Positions 1 to 12,229 of a stretch of 64,000 nt of DNA are shown piece by piece (positions within the stretch are counted from its first letter, which is position 1; the number at the start of each line of letters is the position of its first letter). The translations under genes were made by a program, and so were the position numbers. Origin of the DNA: Armigeres subalbatus. Its lineage: Eukaryota; Arthropoda; Insecta; Diptera; Culicidae. The stretch is from assembly GCF_024139115.2 (NCBI RefSeq), contig NC_085141.1, positions 372,643,925 through 372,707,924 of the forward strand, given 5' to 3'. The notes under the pieces were generated by a model. That model worked only from the letters and a program-made list of their open reading frames with translations, ran no database searches and had not been told where the DNA came from.

Positions 1-800
1 GAACAAGAATCTCAGGGTTTAGATCTCAGAATCAAAACAATGAAATAAAACTTCATATCAGGTTCAGATGCACTGAATCAGAATTTTAAAACTGACATCT
101 AAGAATCTTAATTTCAAAATCAGTTTTTCAGACTTATTCTGGTTCAGTCAGAATCAGAATTCTCATTCATTCACAATCAGAATCTCAAAACCAGATACTC
201 AGCATCAAAGTAAAAACCTCAGAATAAGAATTTAGTATAATCAACATCTTATTGTCAACATTTCATATTCATTATCTTGAATTCCTATAACATTCCTATT
301 ATCAGTATCTTCTCTAAACCGTATCAGAATCCGTATCAGTATCAGAATCCCTAAACCGTAATCTCACATTCTAATTATTAAAATTAGAATCTCAGATTCA
401 GAATCAGCAATAAAAACTTCAGAATAAAAACTTCACAATGAGAGTTTTACATGGTTTTATAATCAAGATCTTTGTATCAGATTTTCATGTTTGGCATCTC
501 AGATTCTGATTAGCAAAATTAGAATCTTCGATTTGATTAGGGAATCCCATGGCCATAATTCTCAGAATCCCGTAACTTAAAATATTTTAATCGAAAGTCC
601 AAAATTAAAATCACAAAATGAGTATCTCAAAGTCAGAAAGATTAAATCAGAATATCAAAACCGACATATCAAAACCTGATTATCAAAATCAGAACTTCAG
701 ATTCAGAATCAGGAACCCAGAATCTAAGTCTTAGAATCAAAACAACAGAATAACAATCTTATAATCAGAATCTTAGTCCTACAGGACTTCTTTTCGGAGC
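1..800. repeat. Degenerate AT-rich tandem-like repeat (CAGAATCTCA-type)
   Basis: The block is built from loosely repeated words such as TCAGAATCTCA, AATCAGAATC and AAAACCAGA, with no constant period that I can fix by eye. No open reading frame of note lies inside it. It looks like an old, diverged minisatellite or low-complexity tract continuing off the left edge of the window. Confidence 0.6.
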
Positions 801-1570
801 CTCAGATCAATCGAGGTATTAAATATATCTAATCTACATATTTCTTCTGGGGCACCCTAACGCCCGTAGACAGCAGTTGCAGTTTACTTTCGATCGGTGT
901 TGAGTCAGGTGCTTCAAGATCGACGCCACACCATACTGATGACTCCAACGATGTGACAACGCAACGATGAAACAAAAGACAACGTGACGGTGGGGTAAGA
1001 CACGAGTCAAGATTGAAGTGCGCTCCTCTCAACAGGTCATGGAATGGAAGCGCGAGGCGAAGTGATTCCCATCTTCCCGGTGGAATTTGAATATTCAAAT
1101 AAATTCACAAAAACGTATTCTATGACTATCTCCGCTCTACACTCATACCCAAACTAACTAAACTGGCCGACGACGACGCCGACAACACAGGAAACCTGTG
1201 TTACGTGAGCGAAACAAGTTCTCGCGGACGGACGGGAAGCCCCGGCCACCACACCGTCATGTTTGGTGCAGGTTTCCTCTTTCGTTATGCTTTCCGATGC
1301 AATTTTTCTTCTTCGGCGTTTTCTTCCGTCGTCTCTCTATCTCTTACATATGTTTCTGCCCAGTTTGTTGCGCGAGGCCTGTTTTTATTAGTTTTAACCC
1401 GTGTTCTGGCTGGGTGTTGGATATTCGTATGGGTAGATTGGACGATCTTTCCAGCTGTCAGAGAGAGTGTTCACTCACTGTCACCGCTCGCGCTGACTCG
1501 GCTAAAATCGCTAAAATGGACATTTTTTGAGCCAGGGAGAGAAGGATAAACATTGACCACGAGATACTCG
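801..1570. other. GC-richer unique-looking stretch, no gene recognised
   Basis: Base composition rises relative to both flanks and short open frames exist on both strands (829-1098 minus; 1198-1549 plus), but none resembles a protein I know and their frames overlap one another. It could be a 5' untranslated exon or promoter of a gene outside the window, or the untranslated head of a transposable element. I cannot decide between these. Confidence 0.3.
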
Positions 1571-3585
1571 CGAGTGCTAGAGGTCCGCATATCATAAAAA
1601 ATGTCCGTATAGATTCTTCAGAAGAATGTTTCGGTTGGATTTGGATTCAACTGGCCTTAACTGGATCTTGAATCACGACTTGGTCTTCCTCCAACATGTA
1701 CTTTTGCCATGATGACACCAATGATCAGGAATCAAGTTTTGTGAATACCGTCTTCATCTTATCAATCTTCGAATTATGATTTACGGGTTGTTTTTTGGCT
1801 TAGTTTCCGTGGTGCATGAATGTATGTAAGCATGAGAAAATAATGATCGAGCTGCGTTCTCTCGATCTTTAAATCCAATCATAAACTTGTTTGCTGACCT
1901 TATTATAATCAAGTTATTCGGGATTTATTTTGATTGTTCAGAAATACTTCATCGTAAAGACAAGATTCTGCTATTCCATCTACGTTTACTACATTTCGAC
2001 TACCGTGGGGCATCGAAATCCGTATACCTACCGATAAGCACTTCAGTATTTGTGAAAGTCTCTAGAAAATATGAAACAAATGCAAATAAAACGTTCGTCG
2101 TTGATACAGGTGAAAGACGACTTTTATTTTTGAAGTGTTTCACCTTTAACGCATTAAAAACTACGAAAAGAATTATGGAATAATGAAACTACGCGTTTGT
2201 TTTTTTATTTTTCTTATTTTTATTTCAAAGCCTACTTTCCATTTCAATGGCCAAAAATTTCACAGACAAACATATAAACAGGATAAGGTAAATTATTTAT
2301 GAATTAATAGCGCTAAAGCCTATTTGATTTATGTATACCTCATGAAGTTGACGGACTTCGGTGTTGTACGCATTTCGGTCCTTCACGGTACTACGTTTTA
2401 TGTCTGGACTAAAACTAAACCTGCCGTGGCTTCTGAAAGCCGTCTGCATTCCGTTCGTTCTTCTTTATCCGCTCCTCGCAGTTGGCAATGTAGGCCTCAG
2501 AAATCTTTTCCCTCTTATTCGTGTACCAGTCGGATCACTATCATCGGATAACCATTTGATAATCTGGATAATTCCAAAAACATTGGAGGTGGATAAAGCG
2601 CTTACATGACCGAAAGAAGTATTCTTCAGCACAAAAACTATATGTTCAGCTAAAATTGGATTGGCCGATTGACAATTGTAAATTAATAGTTAATAGTGGC
2701 TTTATCGCTCAATTTGATCATTAGATCATTCATACATCCAGATTCCAGATTTCCACTAAGCACGACCCCTCATCATATTCGTTTATCTCCTGTGTCAACT
2801 GTATCAAATGAAGGATCACCATACGTCACACAAATATGCTCATTCTTATTAATAATTTAACCAACTAAAATAAGCTGGAACAAAAGTGTTAAAAGTGAAG
2901 ACATTTTTGGAAGGAATTTTCGGAATGATCGCAATTCTCTGGACATTCTGTATTCGTTGGTGAAACAATCGACAATTGGCCACTTTTATATGGACGAAAA
3001 TTGCATTAAAACGATTTTGTTGCCTTGTTTCTCAAAAAAAATCCAAAAACTGTATTTAAGATTATGGGAATCGTGATGCAGTCAATATTTGGGGCGATTC
3101 AAATATGTCGTCCAGTACTTTTTTATATTTCTGGAAATCTATTTGGTACAATGGTGAATTTATTGTTGAATTAATATAATGAAACTAATAGATAGTATGC
3201 CTAACTTTGATGAATTTCAGCAAAAAAAAGCAATCACAGCATAAAAGCTGCACAAACATTTGGGTATGAAGCTGTTATTGCGGGGGAATAGTATTTTTAA
3301 TGATTTCCGAGCCTATGAATAATAATTATATTGTTTATAAAAAATATTTCAATTACGAAACATCTATCAATATATGCCCAAATAAAGAACATATAAACTG
3401 CAGATGGAATCCATTGGGTTTGCATATACCTTTTGAAAAAATGAAAAAGTGATTATTGTTATAGATTCATACGAATATTCAACGCTATCGATACTGTTAA
3501 CGACAATATATGTACATCGTACATAATAAACATGACATCTTTTGAAAGATTGTTTTTATGTTTCGCACATAATTTATAATATGCG
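1571..3585. other. AT-rich intergenic DNA, nothing identified
   Basis: About 2 kb of AT-rich sequence with frequent stops in all frames. One short open frame at 1887-2183 (+) has no recognisable similarity. No inverted or tandem structure stood out. Confidence 0.4.
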
Positions 3586-4030
3586 GGCAGCAGGTACTAT
3601 GTCCAAGGGCTTGACGATCCCTCCCCAGGCCATCTGAGAATTGTGGGGCTTGCCTAGGATGTGGTGGGGTTTGACAGTGGGCCCTGTTAAACCTCTATAA
3701 AAAGCTGCATGTATCCGCAAGTAGGCCCCACCAAAGCGACCGTGTGCCGCTCAAAGCGCACAAGCCCAAGTCCTGGTGTTAGGTGGGACGCTAAACAGCC
3801 CTGACACGACGGCCCTCCGACGAGACAGGAAGTTTGCGCAGGCCCAATAAGCCGCCTAGAAAACCAATAATTACGAACAATATAAGAGTAGAGGTGTGCG
3901 CCGGTTCGATATTCGTCGGCGGCGGCGGTCGTCAGAATTTTGGTCGGCGGCGGCGGCGTTTTCGGCGCCATGCCGAAAGCCATTTTAGCCGGCGGTGGCG
4001 GCGTGAATCGGTGGGGCGATTTTTTTATTA
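3586..4030. repeat. GC-rich interspersed repeat with GGC-trinucleotide tract
   Basis: A sharply bounded GC-rich island in AT-rich DNA. It includes the phrase CCTGGTGTTAGGTGGGACG and ends with GGCGGCGGC runs near 3917-3999. The non-trinucleotide part resembles untranslated heads of high-copy mosquito LINEs, but this is impression only, as no coding part follows. The open frames at 3687-3983 (-) and 3834-4043 (+) are composition artefacts. Confidence 0.4.
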
Positions 4031-5110
4031 CAATTTTCTATAAAAAAAATTTTTTTGCATTTTTTCGGGATGTTTTCAAGACATTAAAAGAAGAATCTTT
4101 TGAATTTCGCATGAAATTCTTCTCCAGTAAAATCTATAAGTTTTTCCAAAATTTTAAAATATTTTCGAGAAATCTTTGGAATTACTAGGAGAAGCTCTTT
4201 GGAATTCCTAAATAAAATTGTTTGGAATTTTAGCAAAAAATTCGTCGCAATTTACATGAGAAACTTCAGAATTTTCACAAAAAAATGTTCTTAACTTCTA
4301 CAGGAAAAACTTCGGAAATTTACGAAAAGTTCCTGTTGAGTTTCTGTTGAGTATACTTCGAAATTTGCACAGAAAATTCTTGATAATTGTAGGAGAGTGC
4401 AGCTGGTAGAATGGGTGTTTTACCGTTGGCTTTCTCAGTCTAGAATAATAAAGACGGCTAGTTTGGCATAACCAACGATAAAGCAGTAAATTCTTAAGAA
4501 TTTCCGCAGGAGACTCTAATGAGTTTTGTTAAGAAAAACTCTCTGTCAAGTTAACGAGAAATTCTCCGTAAGTTTAACGGAAACTTTATTAGAATTTCCA
4601 CAAAGGATTGTTTAAAATGTCTCAACGAAAAATTGTACGAAATTATTGGAATTCTACGGGAAATTCTTTGTACAGTAGACATTCGATATTCGAAAGTCAT
4701 TTAACTGCAATGCTTTTAACTGCATTTCGATATTTTTATCAGTTTTTCAGTTATCGGACAGCTGAGCTTCAAAACGATGCCAAAATCGATGATAGCTGCA
4801 TAGCGCTGAACAAACAGGTGCACTTCTATTCTGACGTCGTCTGACAATTGTTTGCCGTCTAGAATGCGTCGCAGTTATCGAACGACTAGTGTATTGTCCA
4901 TAAGAAATTCTTGAGAAAGACTCGAAACCTCAACCTAACCGTCTAAATTAATCTAGATTGGGGAAGTCAGCGTTAAATCACCTCTTTACCAGTCACATAT
5001 TTTTATGTGAATTTCAAAGAATACTCAACAGAAACTCAAAAGGAACTTTTCGTGAAAACCCTGAAGAGATTCTCATGTAAATCCCAAACAATTTTCCTTG
5101 GTAAATCGTT
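4031..5110. repeat. Degenerate GAAATTCTT/AAGAATTTC palindromic-word repeat field
   Basis: Words such as GAAATTCTT, GGAATTCT and AGAATTTCC recur every 20-40 bases with heavy decay. The same word class forms a far better preserved tandem array at 35,740-36,470, so this field may be an ancient relative of that minisatellite. No gene is present. Confidence 0.4.
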
Positions 5111-5359
5111 AATCGTTTAGTGGATGGCAGCGTAGCCCTCTAGATCGATTTCAGATCGAGCTTGATGGTTTTCTTCAGAACTTATAAAAACGTAGAATTT
5201 TAACATTTGTTCAACTTTCCCAGCATTTATATGAACACAGCTGATCACAAGACGAATCGATTTGTGAGGAAATCCTACAAATCGGTCCATGCGTTCATGT
5301 GTTATATTGCCTCAAAGAAAATGTAAACTCATTTTTATATAAAGAGATGATCAATTCAG

Positions 5360-5490
5360 CCGAACGACACTTTCGGCCAAATGGCCCTTTCGACCAAACG
5401 ACTATTTCGGCCGAAGGACATATTCACGATTTTTTCAGCCATAGGAACTGTTTGACCAAATGACATTCTCGGCAAAATAACTTTAGGCTA
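5360..5490. repeat. Short tandem motif TTTCGGCCAAATGRC
   Basis: Four to five imperfect copies of a 15-20 bp phrase (CGAACGAC, TTTCGGCCAAATGG, TTTCGACCAAACGAC, TTTCGGCCGAAGGAC, TTTGACCAAATGACA) follow one another. The core CCAAATGG is palindrome-like and reappears as CCATTTGG in the block at 33,285-33,440. Confidence 0.55.
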
Positions 5491-6014
5491 GAAAGTCTGT
5501 CTGAAAACATAATGAGATCATATAGAAAACATATTTTGATTTTGACATCAAATTGATTCATAATTTGCTTTCAAATATGTATAAATCATCATGATTGATT
5601 ACATATTTTGATCTCATTTTGCTGTAGATTACTAAATTGAATGATATGATATCAAACTATGTATTTAAGTTAATTTCTATGTAGCTTTAATATCCAATAT
5701 AGAATTCATGTGCAAATCCAATAGTGCAGAACTATATAGCAACGGTCGGAGAAATTAGCTCAGTATAGGAGAAAGACAAGTCATGGTGCTCATCACTTAA
5801 ATAAAAGAAAACCGCATCTGGATCATTTCTGTAAAACAACCCAAAATTCAACAAAAAAAAAGGTCCGCAATAGCGGTTTTTGAAATAAAAACCCAGATAA
5901 ATCAACCTAGCAGTAATTGTGTCTTTCTCGTTCATTATCAAACAATCCAATTAACAAACAATCAAACAATCACAGATTTGGTACTTGCATGCGATGAATG
6001 GTCTTCTTCAGTGA
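5491..6014. other. AT-rich intergenic DNA, nothing identified
   Basis: There is no reading frame, tandem array or terminal inverted repeat that I can support here. A short minus-strand open frame (5732-5950) has no recognisable similarity. Confidence 0.35.
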
Positions 6015-6563
6015 TTAGAGTTGTGGTGTTGTTGGCGTTTTGTCCATTTGCCAGGTGGTTTGACTCCTTGAGCGCCGGAACAATAGAACGGCACAAGGTC
6101 GAAGTGTGGTCTCGTGGTGATTCCTAGGAAGAAACGACTGAGCACGGGCTACGGGCGTACCCCTCAGCGTTGAAGCAGCCGTGACCACAAGGTCCCGGTC
6201 GAGAATCGGATGAATGTTGCGATACAGCGTGTCTATCTTGGCTCGATGGTCCAACTTCGGGCCTGTGTGTGAGTGTGGGTTATGCGGTTGGGATTGGATT
6301 GGGCGAAGATGGCGGACAGTAGCCGTTGTTGACAGTAGTGTGCTGACGAAACGCCGATGGAACGATTCTTGTCCGCGCATTCGATCGGGAAACGGATTGT
6401 CAATCAAAGCTCTCGACATTCCAAGATGGCGACTACTCCAAGGCCAGATGCGAAGCTGAATAACAACGGAGCGCCGGTGGCACGACATTTTTCTTAATGT
6501 CTTAATGTCTTGGACCTTTTTCTTAATGTTAACTCGTTTTTTCACAATTATGAGAATTTTCAC
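6015..6563 (-). other. Unrecognised 182-codon open frame in GC-richer DNA
   Basis: This minus-strand open frame coincides with a local GC rise and is rich in Arg, His, Thr and Pro, with no domain, signal peptide or membrane segment that I recognise. A competing plus-strand frame (6214-6459) overlaps it. It could be a fragment of a retroelement or chance. I do not propose a function. Confidence 0.2.
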
Positions 6564-7028
6564 ATGTATGAGAATCGTGGCATAATGATTTCCTAGGGTA
6601 TATAATCAGATAATATTATTCTTCACATGAATTACTAAATTATAAAAATTATCACCACCATGGGGTTAAACTTTCACAACCACGAATTGCTAATATTATT
6701 CACGCGCGCACTTCTAGGTCTCTCGAGGATTTTGTGATCAAATAGGTCCTTGATTGGCCGAAACTCCGTTTTTATAGAAAATCGCTGTCCCATCATAGTG
6801 ATGACAGATATGTTTTTATGCTTTCCGTTTGCACACCCTGATATCTACTCCAAACTAGCGACATCTGTGGACTACTTTAGTTGATTAGTCAGTAAATATG
6901 TTTTGCCCATCGTTCTAACTGCTCGATTTTGGGCTGACATTCACAGCTCACACACTTGCAGGACAACAGTGAGTGCCTCTGTTTAAATATTTTCAGGGAT
7001 GTATTCGGTATGGGAATGTTAAAGGAAC

Positions 7029-8265
7029 TTGTGGCCAACAAGCATTTATAGAAGCGAACAGTTACAGTGCTTTATGTGGTATAATCGGTTTTCGGAGAAT
7101 TTGGAGATCTCAGCTGGTGAACTGACGGCCTATATCAAACCATCGAAAAACATGAAGGACCCAGGCTTCGACAGCGTCCTGGAAGTCTGCGAAAATCATT
7201 CCCATCAGGAAGCCTGCGAAGGATCCTTCGTCTCCAAAAAGCTATCGTCCCATCAGCCTTCGCTCAGGGTTGTTGACCGGAGAAGGGAGCCCCCTTACAA
7301 AGAACAACAGCTACAGTTCCCTCTCACTCCACGGCAGGCTACTGACTGATACTTCTGCCAGCAGCTGCAGTTCTCTTTATTCAACAATAGGTATATACAA
7401 TACATCCATAACAATATTCCTTAATCTACCCAAAAGCAACTAAAAGCAACTGGCACCTGCTTACTATCCATCTACGATGTACTGCGAAGCGTCGCACACT
7501 ACCTGATATTCCAACAAGGGTTACCCAAGTTGTTTGAAAAAGCAATTTACCACCGAGTTACTCGAGTCTGCCGAACAACATAACATCTTGCGCGATGAGC
7601 AGTTTGGTTTCCGACGTGATCGATCAACCGTACACCAACTGACCCAAATAAACCATCATCCTCGTCTCTCGCACATCCGCCATGGCCTGACTCGTTGTCG
7701 AGAAGGCATTCGACAAAGTATTGCATGATGGTCTGGTGTACAAACTTCATCGCTACAATCTTCCCAGCCATCCGCAACTATCTGTCGGATAGGACATTTC
7801 GGGTCTCAATCAGCAGAGCGGATTCCAATGCGCCGCAGGCGTCCCGCAATATAGTATCCTGTAGCCCCTGCTTTTCAATCTGTTCACCTCCGACATGCCA
7901 GAACCTCAAGAAGGCGACACTTTGTCACTGTTTGCAGATGACTCCTCTATCGTCTACAAGGGACGATTCAATCGAGCGCTCGGGCCATAACTCCGACGAG
8001 GCCTGTCCTGACAGATTATTTCACCAGTTGGAAGATCTATATCAACGCGGCGAAGACCCAGACCATCATTTTCCTCCACTCGAAATTCCTTAGGCTTGTT
8101 CCGGCTGACAACTTCAAAATCGTTCTCAATGACACGACCGTGGAATGGTCCAACGTGGCTGACTACCTTGGCTTGACCCTCGACAGCAAGCTTTATTTTT
8201 CGGCAAAGTGTAACGTTTTGATGAAACCGCCGGTCGTTATTGTCCCTGAAAAATATCCCAAGTAA
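7029..8265 (+). pseudogene. Jockey-clade non-LTR retrotransposon reverse transcriptase relic
   Basis: Translated pieces in shifting frames follow the order of a Jockey-type reverse transcriptase. There is a degraded PGxD segment near 7160, the P-I-S-L block near 7250, EQFGFRRDRSTVHQL near 7600, a GVPQ-like block near 7850, the catalytic LFADDSS block (FADD at 7931-7942) and a C-terminal DYLGLTLDSKLYF segment near 8160-8190. Frameshifts and stops break it throughout. The endonuclease part and the 3' tail are missing or unrecognisable. A solo LTR sits inside it at 7271-7516. It is inactive by sequence. Confidence 0.8.
7271..7516. mobile_element. Solo LTR with 5-bp target duplication
   Basis: The 246-bp insert starts TGTTGACC and ends TTCCAACA, giving the TGTTG/CAACA termini expected of an LTR, and is flanked by a perfect AGGGT duplication (7266-7270 and 7517-7521). 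If the insert and one AGGGT are ignored, the surrounding Jockey RT frame reads from its PISL block straight into LPKLFEK, which supports the boundaries. Five-base duplications are usual for BEL/Pao, Copia and many Gypsy elements. No internal coding region remains, so the family is not assigned. Confidence 0.8.
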
Positions 8266-8403
8266 CACAGTTTGTTATATGAGAGTTAAAAATGCATCTT
8301 TCAAGCATATACTGCCGTTCTACGTATTATTGTACCAAATTCGAAAAACGACAAATGAGAAAATGGCATTTGAAATAGAATCCTAATTTTCATTGCTGAC
8401 GTA

Positions 8404-9743
8404 AGGTACCCCGGGGCAAGTGAAAATACGGGGTAAGTGGGTACTATGGCTGCCGATTAATCCGTGAACGTTTTTAATGGTAACTATGTTCTAGAAAGAT
8501 GAAGCAGAACTATCAACGAATTCACCTGACACAAAAATATTTGGAATAAAGACCATTAGCGGCACCATACTAATGGTATTGTTTTATCATGAGTTTAAAC
8601 TACAGGCAAAAGCTATTACTTTTTTTTAATTCAATGGATTTCCAACAAAATAGTCGTTTCTAAATTCATCATTGATGTGGAAAGTGAATATTTTGAGCAA
8701 TTGAATAATTGTGTGATATCGAAAACGATTTAAAAGTTTTGATCAAAGCCAGAATCTGCAATTTTCACTTGCCCTTGAGTTTTAACATAGATGGGGCAAG
8801 TGGGACATATTTGAACAACATTCTCGATAGAGCCATTTTACCTGTTTTTAGATTGTTGTCTAGTTAAAATAACTTCGACACTCATATATCATGTGGATCT
8901 GAATCAAATGCAGTGGATATATTTATTTTCGTTGTTAAAAAGTAGTGTACAGTACCAAATGTGTATTTTACTTTCTGAAAATTATCTCCCTCATGGAAAA
9001 GAGCAATGGTTATAACTATGCGAAATTTTCCGTTTACAGTGCAAATAATCTATTTATTTTACAATAGATCAACAGGTTTTGTCTTATGTTTTGTTATTTT
9101 TAAACTTCGCATCAGATTTTCAGATAAATAAAGTGCTTAGGACATAAATTGGCCATTTCGTTCTATTACAAATTTACAACACTGCGCATCACCTGAATAA
9201 AAACGTTTCTTTCGAGGTTCTAATTTATGTAATAATTTGTGTTCTAAACAGATAAACATTCATTCGAAGGTGAACAAAGATTTGCGTATTTTTTCCATCT
9301 AACACATTTGGTAAGAAAGTAAGCTAACAGCTAATGGAAAACCAGTCAATAGCCAATTAAACAGTGAACCGACTTTTTTTTTACATCTGCTAACATTGTA
9401 AACCCTTTCTTTTTGCAAAAACAAAAGTCTGACAAGCAATAAACCTCCATCCATGATCTGAAATACTACGACTCAGAAACTACATGAACATTTTATCTAC
9501 ATTCTTCATATTAGTTTCGTTCGACAGTATAAAGCAGAATAGGTTCCACAGGTAAATTTATTTCTGTCACCACCAATATTTTTTGTAACTGAGTAAATGG
9601 CTTACAACACGTCCACACTTCAACAACGGAAGCATATAATGATGTATCCGTGGTTAATGCCCTGAAATACCCTGTTTTCTTAGTATGCGTAAACAATTTT
9701 GTTGAACTAGCGTTTTTTAGGTCCCACTTGCCCCGGGGTACCT
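8404..9743. mobile_element. Long non-coding TA-flanked inverted-repeat element (CCCCGGGGCAAGTG ends)
   Basis: The left end AGGTACCCCGGGGCAAGTG (8404-8422) is matched exactly in reverse complement at 9725-9743. Both ends abut TA (8402-8403 and 9744-9745), the Tc1/mariner-type target duplication. The 1.34-kb interior is AT-rich with no transposase frame. Related words (GGGGTAAGTGGG near 8430, GGGGCAAGTGGGAC near 8793) recur internally. I infer a non-autonomous DNA transposon. A diverged relative appears at about 13,685-14,521. Confidence 0.75.
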
Positions 9744-9798
9744 TATAACCTGAATGAAATATAAGATTATTACATCACATAACCATTCAGAAGACTTA

Positions 9799-10098
9799 GG
9801 CTGTGAACCATTCCACCGATTCGTTTAACTTTTAGTTAAAATTTGACAGTTCGATGGTTATTTTCCCATCGTTGTTAAAATTTTACTTCGAAGTCGACCC
9901 ATTTGAGTTTTGACAGATTGATAGTTATTTGGAGCGAAATGGATTTGGTGGCAATTTTCTCGCGAACAAAGTTTAACTATCGATCTGTCAAATCTAACCA
10001 TGCTTCGGAGCAGGGTTATTTTTAACCACGGCGAAATAACCATCGAACTGTCAAATTTTAACTAAAAGTTAAACGAATCGGTGGAATGGTTCACAGCC
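9799..10098. mobile_element. MITE with 65-bp perfect terminal inverted repeats, TTA duplication
   Basis: The 300-bp element begins GGCTGTGAACCATTCCACC and ends with its reverse complement. The arms match without mismatch for 65 bp and then continue imperfectly. The flanks are TTA at 9796-9798 and 10099-10101, a 3-bp duplication typical of PIF/Harbinger-type MITEs. There is no coding capacity. A transcript of either strand would fold into a long hairpin. Confidence 0.85.
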
Positions 10099-10139
10099 TT
10101 AATTTCATTGAAATCATTCTTATTTTTCACCTACAAACA

Positions 10140-10680
10140 GAATGTGCGACAACGATCATGAAAATAGTTTGGCGGGACAGTTATGCCGAGAAATATGGCA
10201 CTTGTTTAGTGGTTTCTATGCATATCAGCCCCGTCCAGTGCATGATTTCGTAAGTGACTACTGCGATTAACATATGTCTCCACATACTTTATCTATGGAA
10301 GTGAACCATCCACGTGGTTGAAGTGATTTTGTCGCTTAGAATGAGTATTATGTAAATTTCCCTCTATTAACCAGTGGAACAGGCTAAGATTGAAAGATCT
10401 AAGCAGAAAATGCTATTTCAATATGTGTTGCTCCATAAAATAACAGAATCCGAAATAATGATGAATTTAATCATTGCGGAACAATTATGCGTAGAAATTA
10501 AGCAATGGGACAAAAAGACTTGATGTTGTTTTCAATGATTTTCCGAACAAAATTCGAAATCTGTTGGAGTTTTCTAACAGTATACATCAAAATAGACTGC
10601 TCTATGGTGAACATTCAAAATCCACAAAAACTAACATGGGACAATTATGCGTAGAAGGGCAGTATAGGCTTGTTATGTTT
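10140..10680. repeat. Repeated phrase GGGACAATTATGCGTAGAA
   Basis: Three imperfect copies of GGGACARTTATGCSKAGAA occur near 10,170, 10,480 and 10,637, separated by unrelated AT-rich DNA. It looks like a dispersed repeat motif or the degraded remains of an element with subterminal repeats. No gene is seen. Confidence 0.45.
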
Positions 10681-11094
10681 TGGTAAGAAAAACCTGTTTC
10701 ATTACTTTCACACGACCTAAACAGCGCAAAAATTGTTGATATTTTCAACATCTTTCAGTCGCAACCAAGTTTTTGATTGCACATTCACACGACTAAAGTT
10801 AAGTAGTAAGGAAGTTTTTATTAACAGCCTCTTAATATGGTTCTGTCAAATTGAATACCAAAACAAAAATGTTGACCAACATTAACAACGAAACAAACCA
10901 TATACAAAAACGAATAAAAAATGCATGCATAATAATGAATACCATTTTGATAAAATTAAAAATAGGCTAGATGTACCAGTTGTGGCTATAGCACCAGTTG
11001 GCGCACTAGTGCTTTATATGCCGCCAATCAAATCAGCGCAAACCAAGTTCATGCGCCTTTGCATTGATTGAAGAAAAAAAGAACTAGGGAGAAG

Positions 11095-11270
11095 GACGGC
11101 TTTGGCAGGTTTTGTTCTATTATTGTCATGAGGGTTTTTATGACTGATTATGTTAAAATTTGGCCTAAACATACTTTGCATAGCAAAGAATATTGTGGCC
11201 AAATTTTATAAAAAAAAATTTCGACAAAAAACCCCCTAACAATAATAGAACAAAACCTGCCAAAGCCGTC
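11095..11270. mobile_element. Foldback MITE with 32-bp arms
   Basis: The arm starting GACGGCTTTGGCAGG at 11095-11126 is repeated in perfect reverse complement at 11239-11270. Within it a second inverted pair (AAATTTGGCC near 11,156 and GGCCAAATTT near 11,195) gives a nested hairpin. The exact termini and target duplication are unclear because the similarity fades gradually outside the arms. It is non-coding. Confidence 0.75.
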
Positions 11271-12229
11271 TTTTCCCCTATGCCAAATTCATATAATTAA
11301 GGAATTTATCTGTAAACAAATTCTCAAATCTGCTAAATAACAATATGGCGAGTTCTCGAAAAACAACAAAGTCGATCAAAAATGGTCGTTGCTTTGATCC
11401 TTAAAGGTGTTGAAATTAAGTTCAAATTGCATGTTTTAGCTATACTCCCATCATTAACACCCAAAAAGGCCAAGCTCTTCCAGAAGGCAAATTTTGAAAT
11501 TGAAAAAATCATAACTCTGTTCGCTTTCAACCGATCAATGTGAAATTTTGAGACAAGGTCCAGTTTTTATTCTAGTTTCGATTCCACTTAGAGTGGTGTC
11601 CAGATGGTTCAGATGTACACTCAGAAATAAATTTATGCTAAATAGGTTTAAAGGCATACTAAATGGCTATTCGCCTGGTTGACCTCAGACTCATATTTGA
11701 TTCAACAATACCGGGATAGTATAACTTTGAAAAAATCATGAATTAGTATAAGTGGGCTTTATTATTAATAAGATTATGTTTTCGTAAACAAAAATTATCC
11801 AGAATATTGAGGTTATGTTGTTTTTTGTTTCTTATTTTACTTTTTAAATGATTCAAATAAATACTAATCCAACAAATTTCTTTTCATTTATTATTGTTAA
11901 TTACGGTGTGTATCAGCTTGTTTGGTATAATTAATATCATATAATCAACATCACGCAGTTCACTTCCAGGAACCGTTCTTCATTTCGCAGGTCCTTTTGA
12001 ATACGAATTCTCGGCTTATAGACGACTCAGAAACTTCCCATGATGGCTATTGGAAATGTCCAGAGGAAAGTTTGGTATGTCGGAATCAGCAGCGTTGTAA
12101 ATGAAACGCAAATCTTTGCAACGGGCTATGTCAAAGCGGATATGGTCCTTGATCTGGAAACAATGTTCGCACAGGGTGAGCAGCAACAGGTCTTAGCGAT
12201 GGAACTGTGTCGTTGTGGCCATAGGAAAA

